35,078 nt of DNA from an uncultured Eubacteriales bacterium (GTDB lineage Bacteria > Bacillota > Clostridia > Oscillospirales > Acutalibacteraceae), in NCBI GenBank assembly GCA_934541115.1, contig CAKTDF010000021.1, positions 1-35,078 of the forward strand, written 5' to 3'. This document shows positions 16,346 to 23,650 of this stretch, piece after piece. The notes under the pieces were generated by a model. That model was not told where the DNA came from, searched no databases, and saw nothing but the letters and a program-made list of their open reading frames with translations. Every line of letters begins with the position of its first letter. Position 1 is the stretch's first letter. Both the position numbers and the translations under genes were made by a program.

Positions 16346-19300
16346 TTACGCTTTTTTAACCGCTGCGGTAACTTTGTCCTCGCCGATGTCAAAGGTCTTT
16401 TCAAGGTCGCTCTCAATTGAACCGCCAAAAACAACGTCATCTGCAAGCAGTTCATTCTTCATGTGGTCTGCATTTTCCTTGAGGGCGTTCATAATAAACT
16501 CGCTCTCGGAAGAAACCGAAAGAACAACTCTTTGCTCAACCTCATAGCCTGCCTCTTTTCTGAGCAGCTGGCACTGACGGACAACGTCTCTGACAGCGCC
16601 CTCCTTGATGAGATCCTCGGTGAGGTTGACGTCAAGAGCAACAACGGTCTTGTTCTGGCATTCAGCCGAAACAATGCCGCTCTTTGTTTTAGTCATAACA
16701 GTGAAGATCGACGGATCATAGGCTTCGTCGAATCCCTTGACAAGAACTTTTTCACCGTTCTGCGCTTTTGCGGTGTATTCCGTCATTTCCTCATCGGTCG
16801 CGCTTTCAAGAGCCTGCTTCATCTTGTTGACATTCTGTTTAAGAACTGCACCGGCCGCACGGAAGTTGACTGCAAGGTATCTGTCTTCAAGAACCGAATT
16901 GTCGGCTACGTGAACGAGCTTTTTGATGTTGAGTTCATCAAGAATATTCTTTTCAAAAACCTTGATTTTTGCGGCTTCATCGGCATCGCTGGAAATATAG
17001 AGCGTTAAAAGAGGCTGACGTACCTTGATCTGATGCTCATTGCGCAGTCTCATTGCAACGGCAATGACCTCTCTCGCGTCTGCGGTCTCCTGGAGGATTC
17101 CGTCATCCTCAAAGCCTTCAATTTCTTTCGGCCAGTCTGAAAGGTGAACGGAAAGTTCGCTTGACGGAAGAACACGGCGTGTAAGGTTCTGCCAGATTTC
17201 CTCTGTCATAAACGGAATGATCGGGGCCATGACCTTTACGCAGGTATTAATTGCATTGAAGAGTACCCAATAAGCGAGCGTCTTATCCTTTTCGTCGCCG
17301 GTCTTCCAGAAACGGCGGCGGTTGGTTCTGATATACCAGTTGGAAATGTCGTCAACAAAAACTTCAAAATCCTTGATGACGTTGTATGCCTTGAAATCGT
17401 CCATCTGAGCGGTCGCCTTGCGAATGAACTCGTTTGTTCTTGTAACGAGCCAACGATCGGTAACAGTCATGGCACTCTTGTCGGGAGTATAGCCCTCAAA
17501 GTTGGGCTTGTCAATCCTTGCATAGGTCTCAAAGAAGGTATATGTGTTCCAGAATGAAAGGAGCTTTCTTCTTGCCTCATCGCCGAGATTAAAGCCGAAA
17601 CGAACGTCGTTTGCGACCGGTGCGCCGGCATACATGTAACGAACGGTATCGGCACCGATTTTTTCGGCAGCCTCGTCAAAACGGATCATAAAGCCGGTCT
17701 TTGAGAATTTTGAACCGTCTTCGGCAACAACGCTGCTGTGGCAGAGAACGCGCTTATACGGTGCTCTGTCCTCAAGAACGGTACTCATAAAGAGCATTGA
17801 ATAGAACCAAAGACGAACCTGCTCGCGCATTTCAACGATCCAATCGGCGGGATAGTTCTTTTTCCATTCCTCTTTATCCGTGAAGTAACCGGTGGTTGAA
17901 AACGGAACGATACCGGCGTCAAGCCACACATCTCCGATTTCTGAAACACGCTTTACGCTTTCGCCGCATTCGGGGCACTTGATTTCAACCTTGTCGATCC
18001 ATGGACGGTGAAGCTCGGGAAGTGCGTCAACCTGCGTCGGGTCAACGGCAAGCTCGCGCAGTTCCTTTTTGCTGCCCACAACGTGAACGTGACCGCACTT
18101 TTCGCAGACATAGAACGGAAGCGGCATTCCGTAATAGCGTTTTCTTGAGATATTCCAGTCGCCCATGTTGTTGAGCCAGTCAACCATTCTCTTTCCGTTT
18201 GACTCCGGCTCCCATTTGACCGATTCGGCAGCCTTGATAAGTCTCGGCTTAAGCTCGGCGGTTCTGATGTACCATGCAGGAACAAGGCGGAAAATAACCT
18301 CGCTCTTGCAGCGCCAGCAGACCGGATAGCTGTGTTCAATGGGCATGATCTTATAAAGCTTATTTCTCTTTTCAAGCTCTTCAAAAACTTCGGGAGCGAT
18401 TTTTGCGCTGTCTTTTCCGCTCATGAAACCGAAACCGGGCAGGAACATTCCGGTATCGTCAACAGGCATTACCTCAGGCAGTCCGATGCGTTTTCCAAGC
18501 TCGTTGTCTTCAATACCGCAGCCGGGAGCGATATGAACAACGCCTGTACCCTCTTCTGCGTCAACATCTTCCCACGCAACAATTTTGTGGTCAATGTCTT
18601 TCTGAGCGTCAAATTCGGGGAAGCATGTTTCAAAATGAAGTCCCACAAGCTCTGCACCCTTGAACATTCTCAAAACCTCAAGCTTATCGTCGCCGAGATA
18701 CTTGATTGCGTTCTTTGCAAGAATGAGAGTCTGCTCGTCGCTCTTTACCTTAACTTCAACGTAGTCAATTTCCGGATTAACGGCGAGGGCAACATTTGAA
18801 GAAAGAGTCCACGGAGTAGTTGTCCAAACAACGATTTTTGACTCCAACTCCTTGACGGGAAGCTTAAAGAAAACCGAGTTATGTGTAATGTTCTTATACG
18901 AACCGGTCATTTCATGCTCCGAAAGCGAAGTTCCGCAACGCGGGCACCAAGGCATCGGTTTGTATTCGCGCTGGATCCAGCCGTTTTCATCACATTTTTT
19001 GAGGAAGTGCCAAATACCTTCAATATTGAGGTCGGTGTTGGTGTAATAGGAGTTATCCCACTGCATCCACTGACCGAGTCTCTTTGACTGATCGGCAATG
19101 ATTCCTGAAAAGTGCTTAACGCGGTCAACGCACTTTTTTGTGAACTTGTCCATGCCGTAGTCTTCAATATCTCTTTTTGTTTTAAAGCCGAGTTCCTTTT
19201 CAACCTCAACCTCAACCCAAAGACCCTGCGAGTCAAAGCCGTTCTGGCAGCGGCAGTCATAGCCGTTCATGTACTTATATCTTATAAAGGTATCCTTGAG

Positions 19301-19486
19301 GGTTCTGCCCCATGCGTGGTGAATACCCATCGGGTTGTTCGCGGTAATCGGTCCGTCAATGAACTTGAAGCGTTCATGACCGGCGTTTTTAGCTTTTCTT
19401 TTATTGAAGCAATCGTTCTCCTCCCAAAATTTGAGGATATCGTGCTCCATTTGGATAAAGCTGTTGCTTTTCTCAGTTTCAGCCAT
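16346..19486 (-). CDS. ileS: Isoleucyl-tRNA synthetase (large form)
   Basis: Charges tRNA-Ile with isoleucine and edits mischarged valine. 1046 residues from the ATG at 19486, which has GGAGGAAAG before it; the ORF runs upstream to 19546 but that start would precede the likely transcription start. Class I core: the HIGH box is GIHHAWG in PMGIHHAWGRTLKD, followed by NGFDSQGLWVEVEVEKELGF; the editing domain has WTTTPWTLSSNVALAV; the KMSKS box is KFSKTG in EDGSKFSKTGFMIRFD. Zinc-type Cys pairs occur at CPRCG, CWRCK, CEKCG and CPECG. HIHH-like HIGH and KFSKT variants differ from the common spelling. Own promoter at 19550; leader of about 57 bases, too short for a T-box. Confidence 0.97.
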   Translation of the reverse strand: MAETEKSNSFIQMEHDILKFWEENDCFNKRKAKNAGHERFKFIDGPITANNPMGIHHAWGRTLKDTFIRYKYMNGYDCRCQNGFDSQGLWVEVEVEKELGFKTKRDIEDYGMDKFTKKCVDRVKHFSGIIADQSKRLGQWMQWDNSYYTNTDLNIEGIWHFLKKCDENGWIQREYKPMPWCPRCGTSLSEHEMTGSYKNITHNSVFFKLPVKELESKIVVWTTTPWTLSSNVALAVNPEIDYVEVKVKSDEQTLILAKNAIKYLGDDKLEVLRMFKGAELVGLHFETCFPEFDAQKDIDHKIVAWEDVDAEEGTGVVHIAPGCGIEDNELGKRIGLPEVMPVDDTGMFLPGFGFMSGKDSAKIAPEVFEELEKRNKLYKIMPIEHSYPVCWRCKSEVIFRLVPAWYIRTAELKPRLIKAAESVKWEPESNGKRMVDWLNNMGDWNISRKRYYGMPLPFYVCEKCGHVHVVGSKKELRELAVDPTQVDALPELHRPWIDKVEIKCPECGESVKRVSEIGDVWLDAGIVPFSTTGYFTDKEEWKKNYPADWIVEMREQVRLWFYSMLFMSTVLEDRAPYKRVLCHSSVVAEDGSKFSKTGFMIRFDEAAEKIGADTVRYMYAGAPVANDVRFGFNLGDEARRKLLSFWNTYTFFETYARIDKPNFEGYTPDKSAMTVTDRWLVTRTNEFIRKATAQMDDFKAYNVIKDFEVFVDDISNWYIRTNRRRFWKTGDEKDKTLAYWVLFNAINTCVKVMAPIIPFMTEEIWQNLTRRVLPSSELSVHLSDWPKEIEGFEDDGILQETADAREVIAVAMRLRNEHQIKVRQPLLTLYISSDADEAAKIKVFEKNILDELNIKKLVHVADNSVLEDRYLAVNFRAAGAVLKQNVNKMKQALESATDEEMTEYTAKAQNGEKVLVKGFDEAYDPSIFTVMTKTKSGIVSAECQNKTVVALDVNLTEDLIKEGAVRDVVRQCQLLRKEAGYEVEQRVVLSVSSESEFIMNALKENADHMKNELLADDVVFGGSIESDLEKTFDIGEDKVTAAVKKA

Positions 19487-19549
19487 TTTTTCTTTCCTCC
19501 ATACGTTTATTTGCTCAGTCAATAATGAAAGGCATATACATACCAAGTC

Positions 19550-19578
19550 ATTATACTATATAAAGAGCCCAATTGCAA
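19550..19578 (-). promoter_or_regulatory. Promoter of ileS (and probably proS)
   Basis: Minus strand TTGCAA (19573-19578), 17-base spacer, TATAAT (19550-19555). Confidence 0.82.
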
Positions 19579-19678
19579 GCAAAATATATTCTGCCGCCGC
19601 ACGTTTTCTCTTTTAATTATTTTTAATGTTATCATGTATATACTTAGTGGGTAAATTTTAGGAAAAGGAGGAATGAGG

Positions 19679-19813
19679 ATGAAGCGTTTTCGCCGTGCAA
19701 CGGCAATGTTCCTTTCGGTGTTAGTTTTCTTTGGCTCGGCAGTCGGCGTTTTTGCCGCGGACGAGAGCATGCAGTCGCAGTTTGCGGAATCGGTACAGAC
19801 TATTGAAAAATAA
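19679..19813 (+). CDS. Small secreted peptide precursor (44 residues)
   Basis: The ORF starts MKRFRRATAMF, runs into a hydrophobic core (LSVLVFFGSAVGVFA), has an Ala-rich cleavage site near residue 26-27, and leaves about 17 residues (DESMQSQFAESVQTIEK). AGGAGG is placed 7 bases from the ATG at 19679 (an ATG at 19673 is too close). A terminator-type hairpin follows at 19834. A full ribosome site, signal peptide, stop and terminator suggest an expressed exported peptide, perhaps a signal or a structural fragment. It could instead be the stump of a longer secreted protein that lost its 3' part. No known family is recognised; no strong promoter is seen (weak TATACT at 19639). Confidence 0.6.
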   Translation: MKRFRRATAMFLSVLVFFGSAVGVFAADESMQSQFAESVQTIEK

Positions 19814-19833
19814 AAGTATACTTTGAAATATAA

Positions 19834-19871
19834 GGCACGCCTTGCGAAAACCCGCAGTGCGTGCCGTTTTT
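19834..19871 (+). terminator. Intrinsic terminator after the small secreted peptide gene
   Basis: Stem GGCACGC/GCGTGCC (19834-19840/19859-19865) with partial inner pairing, then GTTTTTG. It lies between convergent genes. Confidence 0.75.
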
Positions 19872-19885
19872 GTTTTCCTTTTTCT

Positions 19886-20332
19886 TTACTTTCCTGCGCG
19901 CCAGTAGTCAAGCCGCGGCAGTGTATCTTCAAGATACGCCCTCACCTGTTCGGGAGTAAAGATTTCATTTGACATATGCCGAGAAAGAAAGTCTATTAAA
20001 ACTTCAATGTCGCTGTATGCAAACTCTCCGTTTGCATAGCACCACTTGCAATAATCCTCATTGAACTCCCCGTCCGGTTCACGGCTCAGCGTTGAATCAT
20101 CAAGCGGCATTCCGCAGCACTGACAGATGAGCTCTCTCGGCTCACCCAAAAGAGTATTGATTGAAACGTCAAACAGTTTTGAAAGCAGCTTGAGCGTTTC
20201 GGTATTCGGAACAGTCTCGCCCGTTTCCCAGCGTGAGACAGCCTGGCGTGTGACGAAAACTTTTTGCGCAAGCTCCTCCTGCGAGAGTCCTTTTTCCGTG
20301 CGCAGCTTTGAAATTACTTCTTTGGTTTCCAT
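19886..20332 (-). CDS. XRE regulator fused to a zinc-ribbon domain
   Basis: 148 residues. Residues 3-62 are an XRE helix-turn-helix (VISKLRTEKGLSQEELAQKV, then TRQAVSRWETGETVPNTETL). Residues 68-148 match the putative zinc-ribbon family often fused to such regulators: CQCCGMPL near 70, then EFNEDYCKWCYANGEF, i.e. CxxC plus CxxC, followed by a helical part with RAYLEDTLPRLDYW. It is probably a cytoplasmic DNA-binding sensor; the metal site may be structural or regulatory. GAGGTG lies 8 bases from the ATG and a promoter with extended -10 at 20353-20381. It stands alone, with no neighbour showing a clear partner. Confidence 0.92.
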   Translation of the reverse strand: METKEVISKLRTEKGLSQEELAQKVFVTRQAVSRWETGETVPNTETLKLLSKLFDVSINTLLGEPRELICQCCGMPLDDSTLSREPDGEFNEDYCKWCYANGEFAYSDIEVLIDFLSRHMSNEIFTPEQVRAYLEDTLPRLDYWRAGK

Positions 20333-20352
20333 ATTATTTTCACCTCGTTGGC

Positions 20353-20381
20353 ATTATAGCATTGCCGGGTGAAGAAAGCAA
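20353..20381 (-). promoter_or_regulatory. Promoter of the XRE/zinc-ribbon gene
   Basis: Minus strand TTGCTT (20376-20381), 17-base spacer, TATAAT (20353-20358), with TGC before the -10 (extended -10). Just upstream, AGGCAGT and ACTGCCT (about 20392-20409) form an inverted repeat that might be an operator. Confidence 0.7.
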
Positions 20382-20433
20382 GCAACAGGCAGTTGCCTAA
20401 GTGACTGCCTCATTAATGCAACATAAAGAACAA

Positions 20434-20488
20434 AAGACTGTATTTCATGCCGACTCATTACATGAATTCCCATACGAAATACAGTCTT
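20434..20488 (-). terminator. Long-loop hairpin, probable terminator of the DUF4234 gene
   Basis: A perfect 13-bp stem AAGACTGTATTTC/GAAATACAGTCTT (20434-20446/20476-20488) with a 29-base loop; on the minus strand it is followed by TTGTTCTTT. A second hairpin AGCTTATGCA/TGCGTAAGCT lies at 20519-20544, closer to the stop codon. Confidence 0.55.
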
Positions 20489-20567
20489 AGTTACCGAATA
20501 AAAAACTTTGCTCTTTTCAGCTTATGCAGTTAAATGCGTAAGCTCTTGTGACAGTTTTTGCTTGGCG

Positions 20568-21047
20568 TCAACCTTTAACGTTGAAATCGGCATTAAGAAG
20601 ATTTACAGCCTTGATAAACTTATAAAGATAAACGAAAGGTCCCACGATTATAAGCAATCCCAGAACATTCCAAAGCCAATAATCGGTGGCGCTGAACTTG
20701 AAATCAATTCCGCGGCGCGTAAGTTCCGCGCCAATTCTGTTGCTTATTGTGTGATACCATACTATCGGGTAGATTCCGAGAGTAATCGGCGTAAGAATAA
20801 GAACCATGAGAAGATAATTCATACTTCTCTTTCCGTCATAACGTCCGCAAACCGTATTTACGTCTTCAGTAATGCCATACATGGCAACAAGACCGTAAAT
20901 GCCAAAGGTAATCAAAGAAAGCAGAATGAGCTTGGCGAGACCGCGGTTGGTCTTAAGCTGCGCAACCGGCATCTGATTTTGCTGATGGGGCTGTTGGAAC
21001 TGCGGCTGCTGTGTAGGCTGAGTGTCGATGTTCGTATTTTCTTCCAT
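20568..21047 (-). CDS. DUF4234 membrane protein
   Basis: 159 residues. A Gln/Pro-rich, probably disordered N-terminus (TQPTQQPQFQQPHQQNQMPV) is followed by the DUF4234 pattern: LSLITFGIYGLVAMYGITEDVN, here split as LSLITFGIYGLVAMY and TEDVN, then a second block LTPITLGIYPIVWYHTISNR and a final hydrophobic pair (LWNVLGLLIIVGPFVYLYKF). Two TFGIY/TLGIY repeats are typical. The family is membrane-bound and of unknown function. It is driven by a perfect consensus promoter, so it may be strongly expressed. No co-transcribed gene is seen. Confidence 0.88.
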   Translation of the reverse strand: MEENTNIDTQPTQQPQFQQPHQQNQMPVAQLKTNRGLAKLILLSLITFGIYGLVAMYGITEDVNTVCGRYDGKRSMNYLLMVLILTPITLGIYPIVWYHTISNRIGAELTRRGIDFKFSATDYWLWNVLGLLIIVGPFVYLYKFIKAVNLLNADFNVKG

Positions 21048-21120
21048 TGCTTTATTCCTCTCTGAGCTTTTTTACTTTTTTATATTGCAAAGAAACGCTC
21101 TTTTATTCCTTGCCATCCTA

Positions 21121-21149
21121 ATTATACATAGTTATTGTTATCTTGTCAA
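21121..21149 (-). promoter_or_regulatory. Consensus promoter of the DUF4234 gene
   Basis: Minus strand TTGACA (21144-21149), 17-base spacer, TATAAT (21121-21126): a perfect match to the sigma-A consensus, about 67 bases before the ATG. Confidence 0.9.
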
Positions 21150-21389
21150 TATGAATCGGCGTTTTTATTTGGCTTTTTTTAATATTCGGCGATTTTATAT
21201 ACCTGAGTTGGATATTTTATGGCATTGATCTTCATTTTTCCAACTACGGAAATAATGTGAAAATCACCATGGGCATTCAATCTGCGTTCAAACATAATTT
21301 CAACATGTTTCATAAACACAATATCTAAGCTGTTTGATAAATTAAACAGTAAACATTGCAGAAACGAGTTTTCCGTGCATGTAAAAATC
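21150..21389. other. Intergenic stretch with no supported gene
   Basis: A 70-codon minus-strand frame (21179-21391) crosses this stretch but has no ribosome site at any of its ATG codons, starts inside a terminator stem and matches no family I know. Its last part (HGDFHIISVVGKMKINAIKY) reads protein-like, so a decayed gene fragment is possible. Confidence 0.4.
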
Positions 21390-21418
21390 AAGCCTGCCGC
21401 AATTTAAACGACAGGCTT
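21390..21418 (-). terminator. Terminator of the perR-rbr-rubredoxin operon
   Basis: Stem AAGCCTG/CAGGCTT (21390-21396/21412-21418), followed on the minus strand by GATTTTTAC; 10 bases after the rubredoxin stop. Confidence 0.8.
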
Positions 21419-21428
21419 TATCTATTGC

Positions 21429-21581
21429 TTATTCTTCCTCGAAAGCGTCCTTACCGAGTCCGCACCACGGGCAGACCCAATCCTCCGGAACGTCCTTCCA
21501 AGCAGTGCCGGGAGCTACGCCACCATCGGGATCGCCGAGTTCGGGGTCATAAACATAACCGCAGGGGCAAACGTGTTTCAT
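21429..21581 (-). CDS. Rubredoxin with shortened first metal knuckle
   Basis: 50 residues, normal rubredoxin size, a cytoplasmic one-electron carrier with a single Fe(Cys)4 site. Sequence blocks fit the family: GYVYDPELGDPDGGVAPGTA, then DVPEDWVCPWCGLGKDAFEEE. The first knuckle reads C5-P-C7-G, i.e. CxCG rather than the usual CxxCG; the second is CPWCG. AAGGAGG precedes the ATG. It lies 35 bases after rubrerythrin and is last in the perR operon; the rubredoxin would feed electrons to rubrerythrin for peroxide reduction. The short knuckle may change redox potential or iron binding. Confidence 0.93.
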   Translation of the reverse strand: MKHVCPCGYVYDPELGDPDGGVAPGTAWKDVPEDWVCPWCGLGKDAFEEE

Positions 21582-21616
21582 ATTGCGTTCCTCCTTGATT
21601 TTAAGATAACCGTTGA

Positions 21617-22147
21617 TTATTTGAAATATCTGTTGAGAAGTCCCTCAAAAGCTCTTCCATGTCTTGCTTCGTCACGGGCCATTTCATGAACGGTGTCATG
21701 GATAGCGTCAAGTCCGAGTTCTTTTGCCTTTTTGGCAAGTTCGGTTTTTCCGAGGGTTGCGCCGTTTTCTGCCGCAACTCTCATTTCAAGGTTCTTCTTA
21801 GTGCTGTCGGTGATAACCTCACCGAGGAGTTCTGCAAATTTTGCAGCATGTTCTGCTTCTTCAAAAGCAGCCTTTTCCCAATAGAGACCGATTTCCGGGT
21901 AGCCCTCTCTGTGGGCAACTCTTGCCATTGCAAGGTACATTCCGACTTCGCTGCATTCGCCTGCAAAGTTCTCGCGAAGACCCTGAAGAATTTCTTCCGG
22001 TGCGTCTTTTGCAACACCGACAATGTGTTCTGCAGCCCAGCCAAGATTATCTTCTTCGCGTTCTTTCATCTTTGCACCGCAGATGGGGCATACGTCAATG
22101 GGCTCATCGCTTTCATAACCGCATACGGGACAATAATACTTTTTCAT
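21617..22147 (-). CDS. Rubrerythrin (N-terminal rubredoxin domain, reverse type)
   Basis: NAD(P)H-linked peroxide reductase of anaerobes, reducing H2O2 at a diiron site with electrons from rubredoxin. 176 residues. Unlike classical rubrerythrin, the rubredoxin-like domain is at the N-terminus (CPVCGYESDEPIDVCPICGA, residues 6-25), as in the reverse rubrerythrins of clostridia. The ferritin-like part has GECSEVGMYLAMARVAHREG, EEAEHAAKFAELLGE and EMARDEARHGRAFEGLL with the expected Glu/His ligands. The start is the ATG at 22147 with GGAGG upstream; the longer frame reaches into perR. It follows perR by 25 bases. Confidence 0.95.
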   Translation of the reverse strand: MKKYYCPVCGYESDEPIDVCPICGAKMKEREEDNLGWAAEHIVGVAKDAPEEILQGLRENFAGECSEVGMYLAMARVAHREGYPEIGLYWEKAAFEEAEHAAKFAELLGEVITDSTKKNLEMRVAAENGATLGKTELAKKAKELGLDAIHDTVHEMARDEARHGRAFEGLLNRYFK

Positions 22148-22172
22148 TTTGAGTACCTCCGATAAAATAATT

Positions 22173-22559
22173 TTATTTCTGTTGTTCCATTTTCTTGCAT
22201 TCGGGGCAGATTCCGAAAAGCTGCAGGTTGCAGGAACGTATTTCACCTTCAAAATCTTTGAAAAGCGTGCACAGCCCACCGCTCGGCAAAGCATGAAGGT
22301 CGATTATCTTTTTGCAGACAAGGCAGTTGAAATGGTAATGCTCGCTTGTATCGGCGTCAAAGCGGTCTCCCGTGTCCGTGTGAAAACGGATAAGCTTGCC
22401 CTCGCTTTCAAGTACCTTGAGATTGCGGTAAACCGTTGCGAGACTCAGCGCCGGATATTCGCTCTTCAAATCAAGAAAAAGCTGTTCCGCCGTGGGGTGG
22501 TCTTTTCTTGAGCACAGTGAAGAGAGGATCGCTTCGCGTTGACGACTGTTCTTTAGCAT
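22173..22559 (-). CDS. perR: Fur-family peroxide-responsive repressor (PerR type)
   Basis: 128 residues. Winged-helix domain (SRQREAILSSL, then LSLATVYRNLKVLESEGKL) and a metal-binding half: RFDADTSEHYHFNCLVCKKI with the Asp/His/His set of PerR's Fe/Mn sensor site, IIDLH with the next Asp, and CLVC plus CPEC for the structural zinc. PerR proteins repress until peroxide oxidises a His at the iron site. The promoter region holds Fur/PerR-type operators (22577-22604), and the genes behind are rubrerythrin and rubredoxin, so an autoregulated peroxide-defence operon is likely. Fur or Zur paralogues differ little in sequence; the context decides. Confidence 0.92.
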   Translation of the reverse strand: MLKNSRQREAILSSLCSRKDHPTAEQLFLDLKSEYPALSLATVYRNLKVLESEGKLIRFHTDTGDRFDADTSEHYHFNCLVCKKIIDLHALPSGGLCTLFKDFEGEIRSCNLQLFGICPECKKMEQQK

Positions 22560-22576
22560 TTGTTCACTCCTTTTTA

Positions 22577-22604
22577 ATAACGATAATCGTTATCATTATT
22601 ATAA
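22577..22604 (-). promoter_or_regulatory. Overlapping PerR/Fur-type operators
   Basis: 22590-22604 matches the PerR box consensus (two 7-base arms around one base) with a single mismatch and overlaps the -10. Immediately downstream, 22577-22593 is a perfect 8-1-8 dyad (ATAACGAT/ATCGTTAT), sharing four bases with the first. Binding would block polymerase. Confidence 0.85.
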
Positions 22605-22625
22605 TCGCTTTTACGGATTTGTCAA
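22598..22625 (-). promoter_or_regulatory. Promoter of the perR-rbr-rubredoxin operon
   Basis: Minus strand TTGACA (22620-22625), 16-base spacer, TATAAT (22598-22603). Confidence 0.85.
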
Positions 22626-22660
22626 GCCTTTTTTAAAGTTTTTTTGAAAAAACTTTAAAA

Positions 22661-22695
22661 AACAAAAAGTCTGTACCTATTAAGAATACAGACTT
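22661..22695 (-). terminator. Terminator of the YjjG-like gene
   Basis: Stem AAGTCTGTA/TACAGACTT (22667-22675/22687-22695), followed on the minus strand by TTTGTTTTTT. Next to it, 22631-22660 is an A/T-only 13-bp hairpin just upstream of the perR promoter, of unclear role. Confidence 0.88.
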
Positions 22696-22713
22696 ATTAA
22701 ATTCACGCGCCAA

Positions 22714-23418
22714 TTAATCCAGCTCAAAAAAATCAAACAACTCGCGAAGATCGCCGATTTCCTTTTTAACAGGCAAGGAAAGCGGGTTAGGCTCACCTTT
22801 GGGATTGAGCCATACACAGTCAAGACCCACTCCGCAGGCGCCCTTAATATCAGAGCCGTATGAATCACCTATTACAAGCAGCTTTTCTCTGTCTTTCTCC
22901 GAAATATGTTCAAAAACATATTCAAAAAATGCCGGCATGGGCTTTTGTGAACCTATTTTTTCAGAAACAAAAAGTCCGTCAAGAAAACGATCCAATCCGC
23001 TTTTTGAAAGTCGCCTTTTCTGTGTTTCCGCAACGCCGTTCGTGATTATATATATTGTATAGCCCTCATCTTTAAGCCTTTCACAAAGCTCCAGTGCTCC
23101 GTCAAGCAGATATTCCCCCTCGCCGAGATACGAAAGGTAAGTATCCGCAATATAACCGAGACCGAGGTCGGTATGAAACCCGATTTCTTTAAAAAGATCC
23201 GCAAAACGCACTGTGCGCAGCTCTGCTTTCGTCACCTCGCCGCGTTCAAACGCCTGCCAATATGAAAGGTTTATCGCCGAATACCGCTCGGTCACTTCAT
23301 TTGTCACGTCCACACCGATTTCGGTCAAAACACGGTTGAGAGCCTTCTCCTCCGCCGTGTCAAAGTCAAGCAGTGTGTTGTCCGCGTCAAAGAGCAGCGT
23401 TGTATACTTCTTTTCCAT
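22714..23418 (-). CDS. HAD-superfamily phosphatase, YjjG-like nucleotidase
   Basis: 234 residues. HAD motifs: DADNTLLDFD (nucleophile Asp11 and acid/base Asp13), ITNG in YIITNGVAETQ, Lys in GSQKPMPAFF, and GDSYGSDIKGA for Mg2+. The helical cap lies at about 20-95. The pattern fits the YjjG/YfnB group, which removes phosphate from pyrimidine nucleoside monophosphates, including non-canonical ones, in the cytoplasm. The substrate cannot be fixed from sequence because HAD enzymes are promiscuous. GGAGG is 8 bases before the ATG; it has its own promoter and terminator, so it is monocistronic. Confidence 0.88.
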   Translation of the reverse strand: MEKKYTTLLFDADNTLLDFDTAEEKALNRVLTEIGVDVTNEVTERYSAINLSYWQAFERGEVTKAELRTVRFADLFKEIGFHTDLGLGYIADTYLSYLGEGEYLLDGALELCERLKDEGYTIYIITNGVAETQKRRLSKSGLDRFLDGLFVSEKIGSQKPMPAFFEYVFEHISEKDREKLLVIGDSYGSDIKGACGVGLDCVWLNPKGEPNPLSLPVKKEIGDLRELFDFFELD

Positions 23419-23451
23419 TTTGCATACCTCCCGGTGGTAAATTCTCTGTAC

Positions 23452-23480
23452 ATTTTAAGACAAGGTATTCTTTCTGTCAA
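23452..23480 (-). promoter_or_regulatory. Promoter of the YjjG-like gene
   Basis: Minus strand TTGACA (23475-23480), 17-base spacer, TAAAAT (23452-23457). Confidence 0.85.
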
Positions 23481-23560
23481 GCCTTGCTTTGGTACAAAGC
23501 TCTCTGTATGCACCTGAATAAGATTAAAATTATATAACATTTTTGTATAAACACTTTCTT

Positions 23561-23588
23561 TTGCCGTTTTTTTGTGGTAACATATAAG
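23561..23588 (+). promoter_or_regulatory. Possible promoter of the DUF4364 gene
   Basis: TTGCCG (23561-23566), 16-base spacer, TATAAG (23583-23588), about 60 bases upstream of the start. Confidence 0.45.
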
Positions 23589-23650
23589 ATGTATATTTAT
23601 AGACTGCAAAGGCAATTGATTTTATGTCTGTGAATACGGAGGATATATAA

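Noticed and set aside
18332..18799. 155-codon plus-strand frame inside ileS
   Set aside because: Antisense shadow of ileS; Cys/Asn/Phe-rich composition typical of reverse-complement translation.
21179..21391. 70-codon minus-strand frame upstream of the DUF4234 promoter
   Set aside because: No ribosome site at any ATG, begins within a terminator stem, no family recognised; recorded only as an intergenic note.
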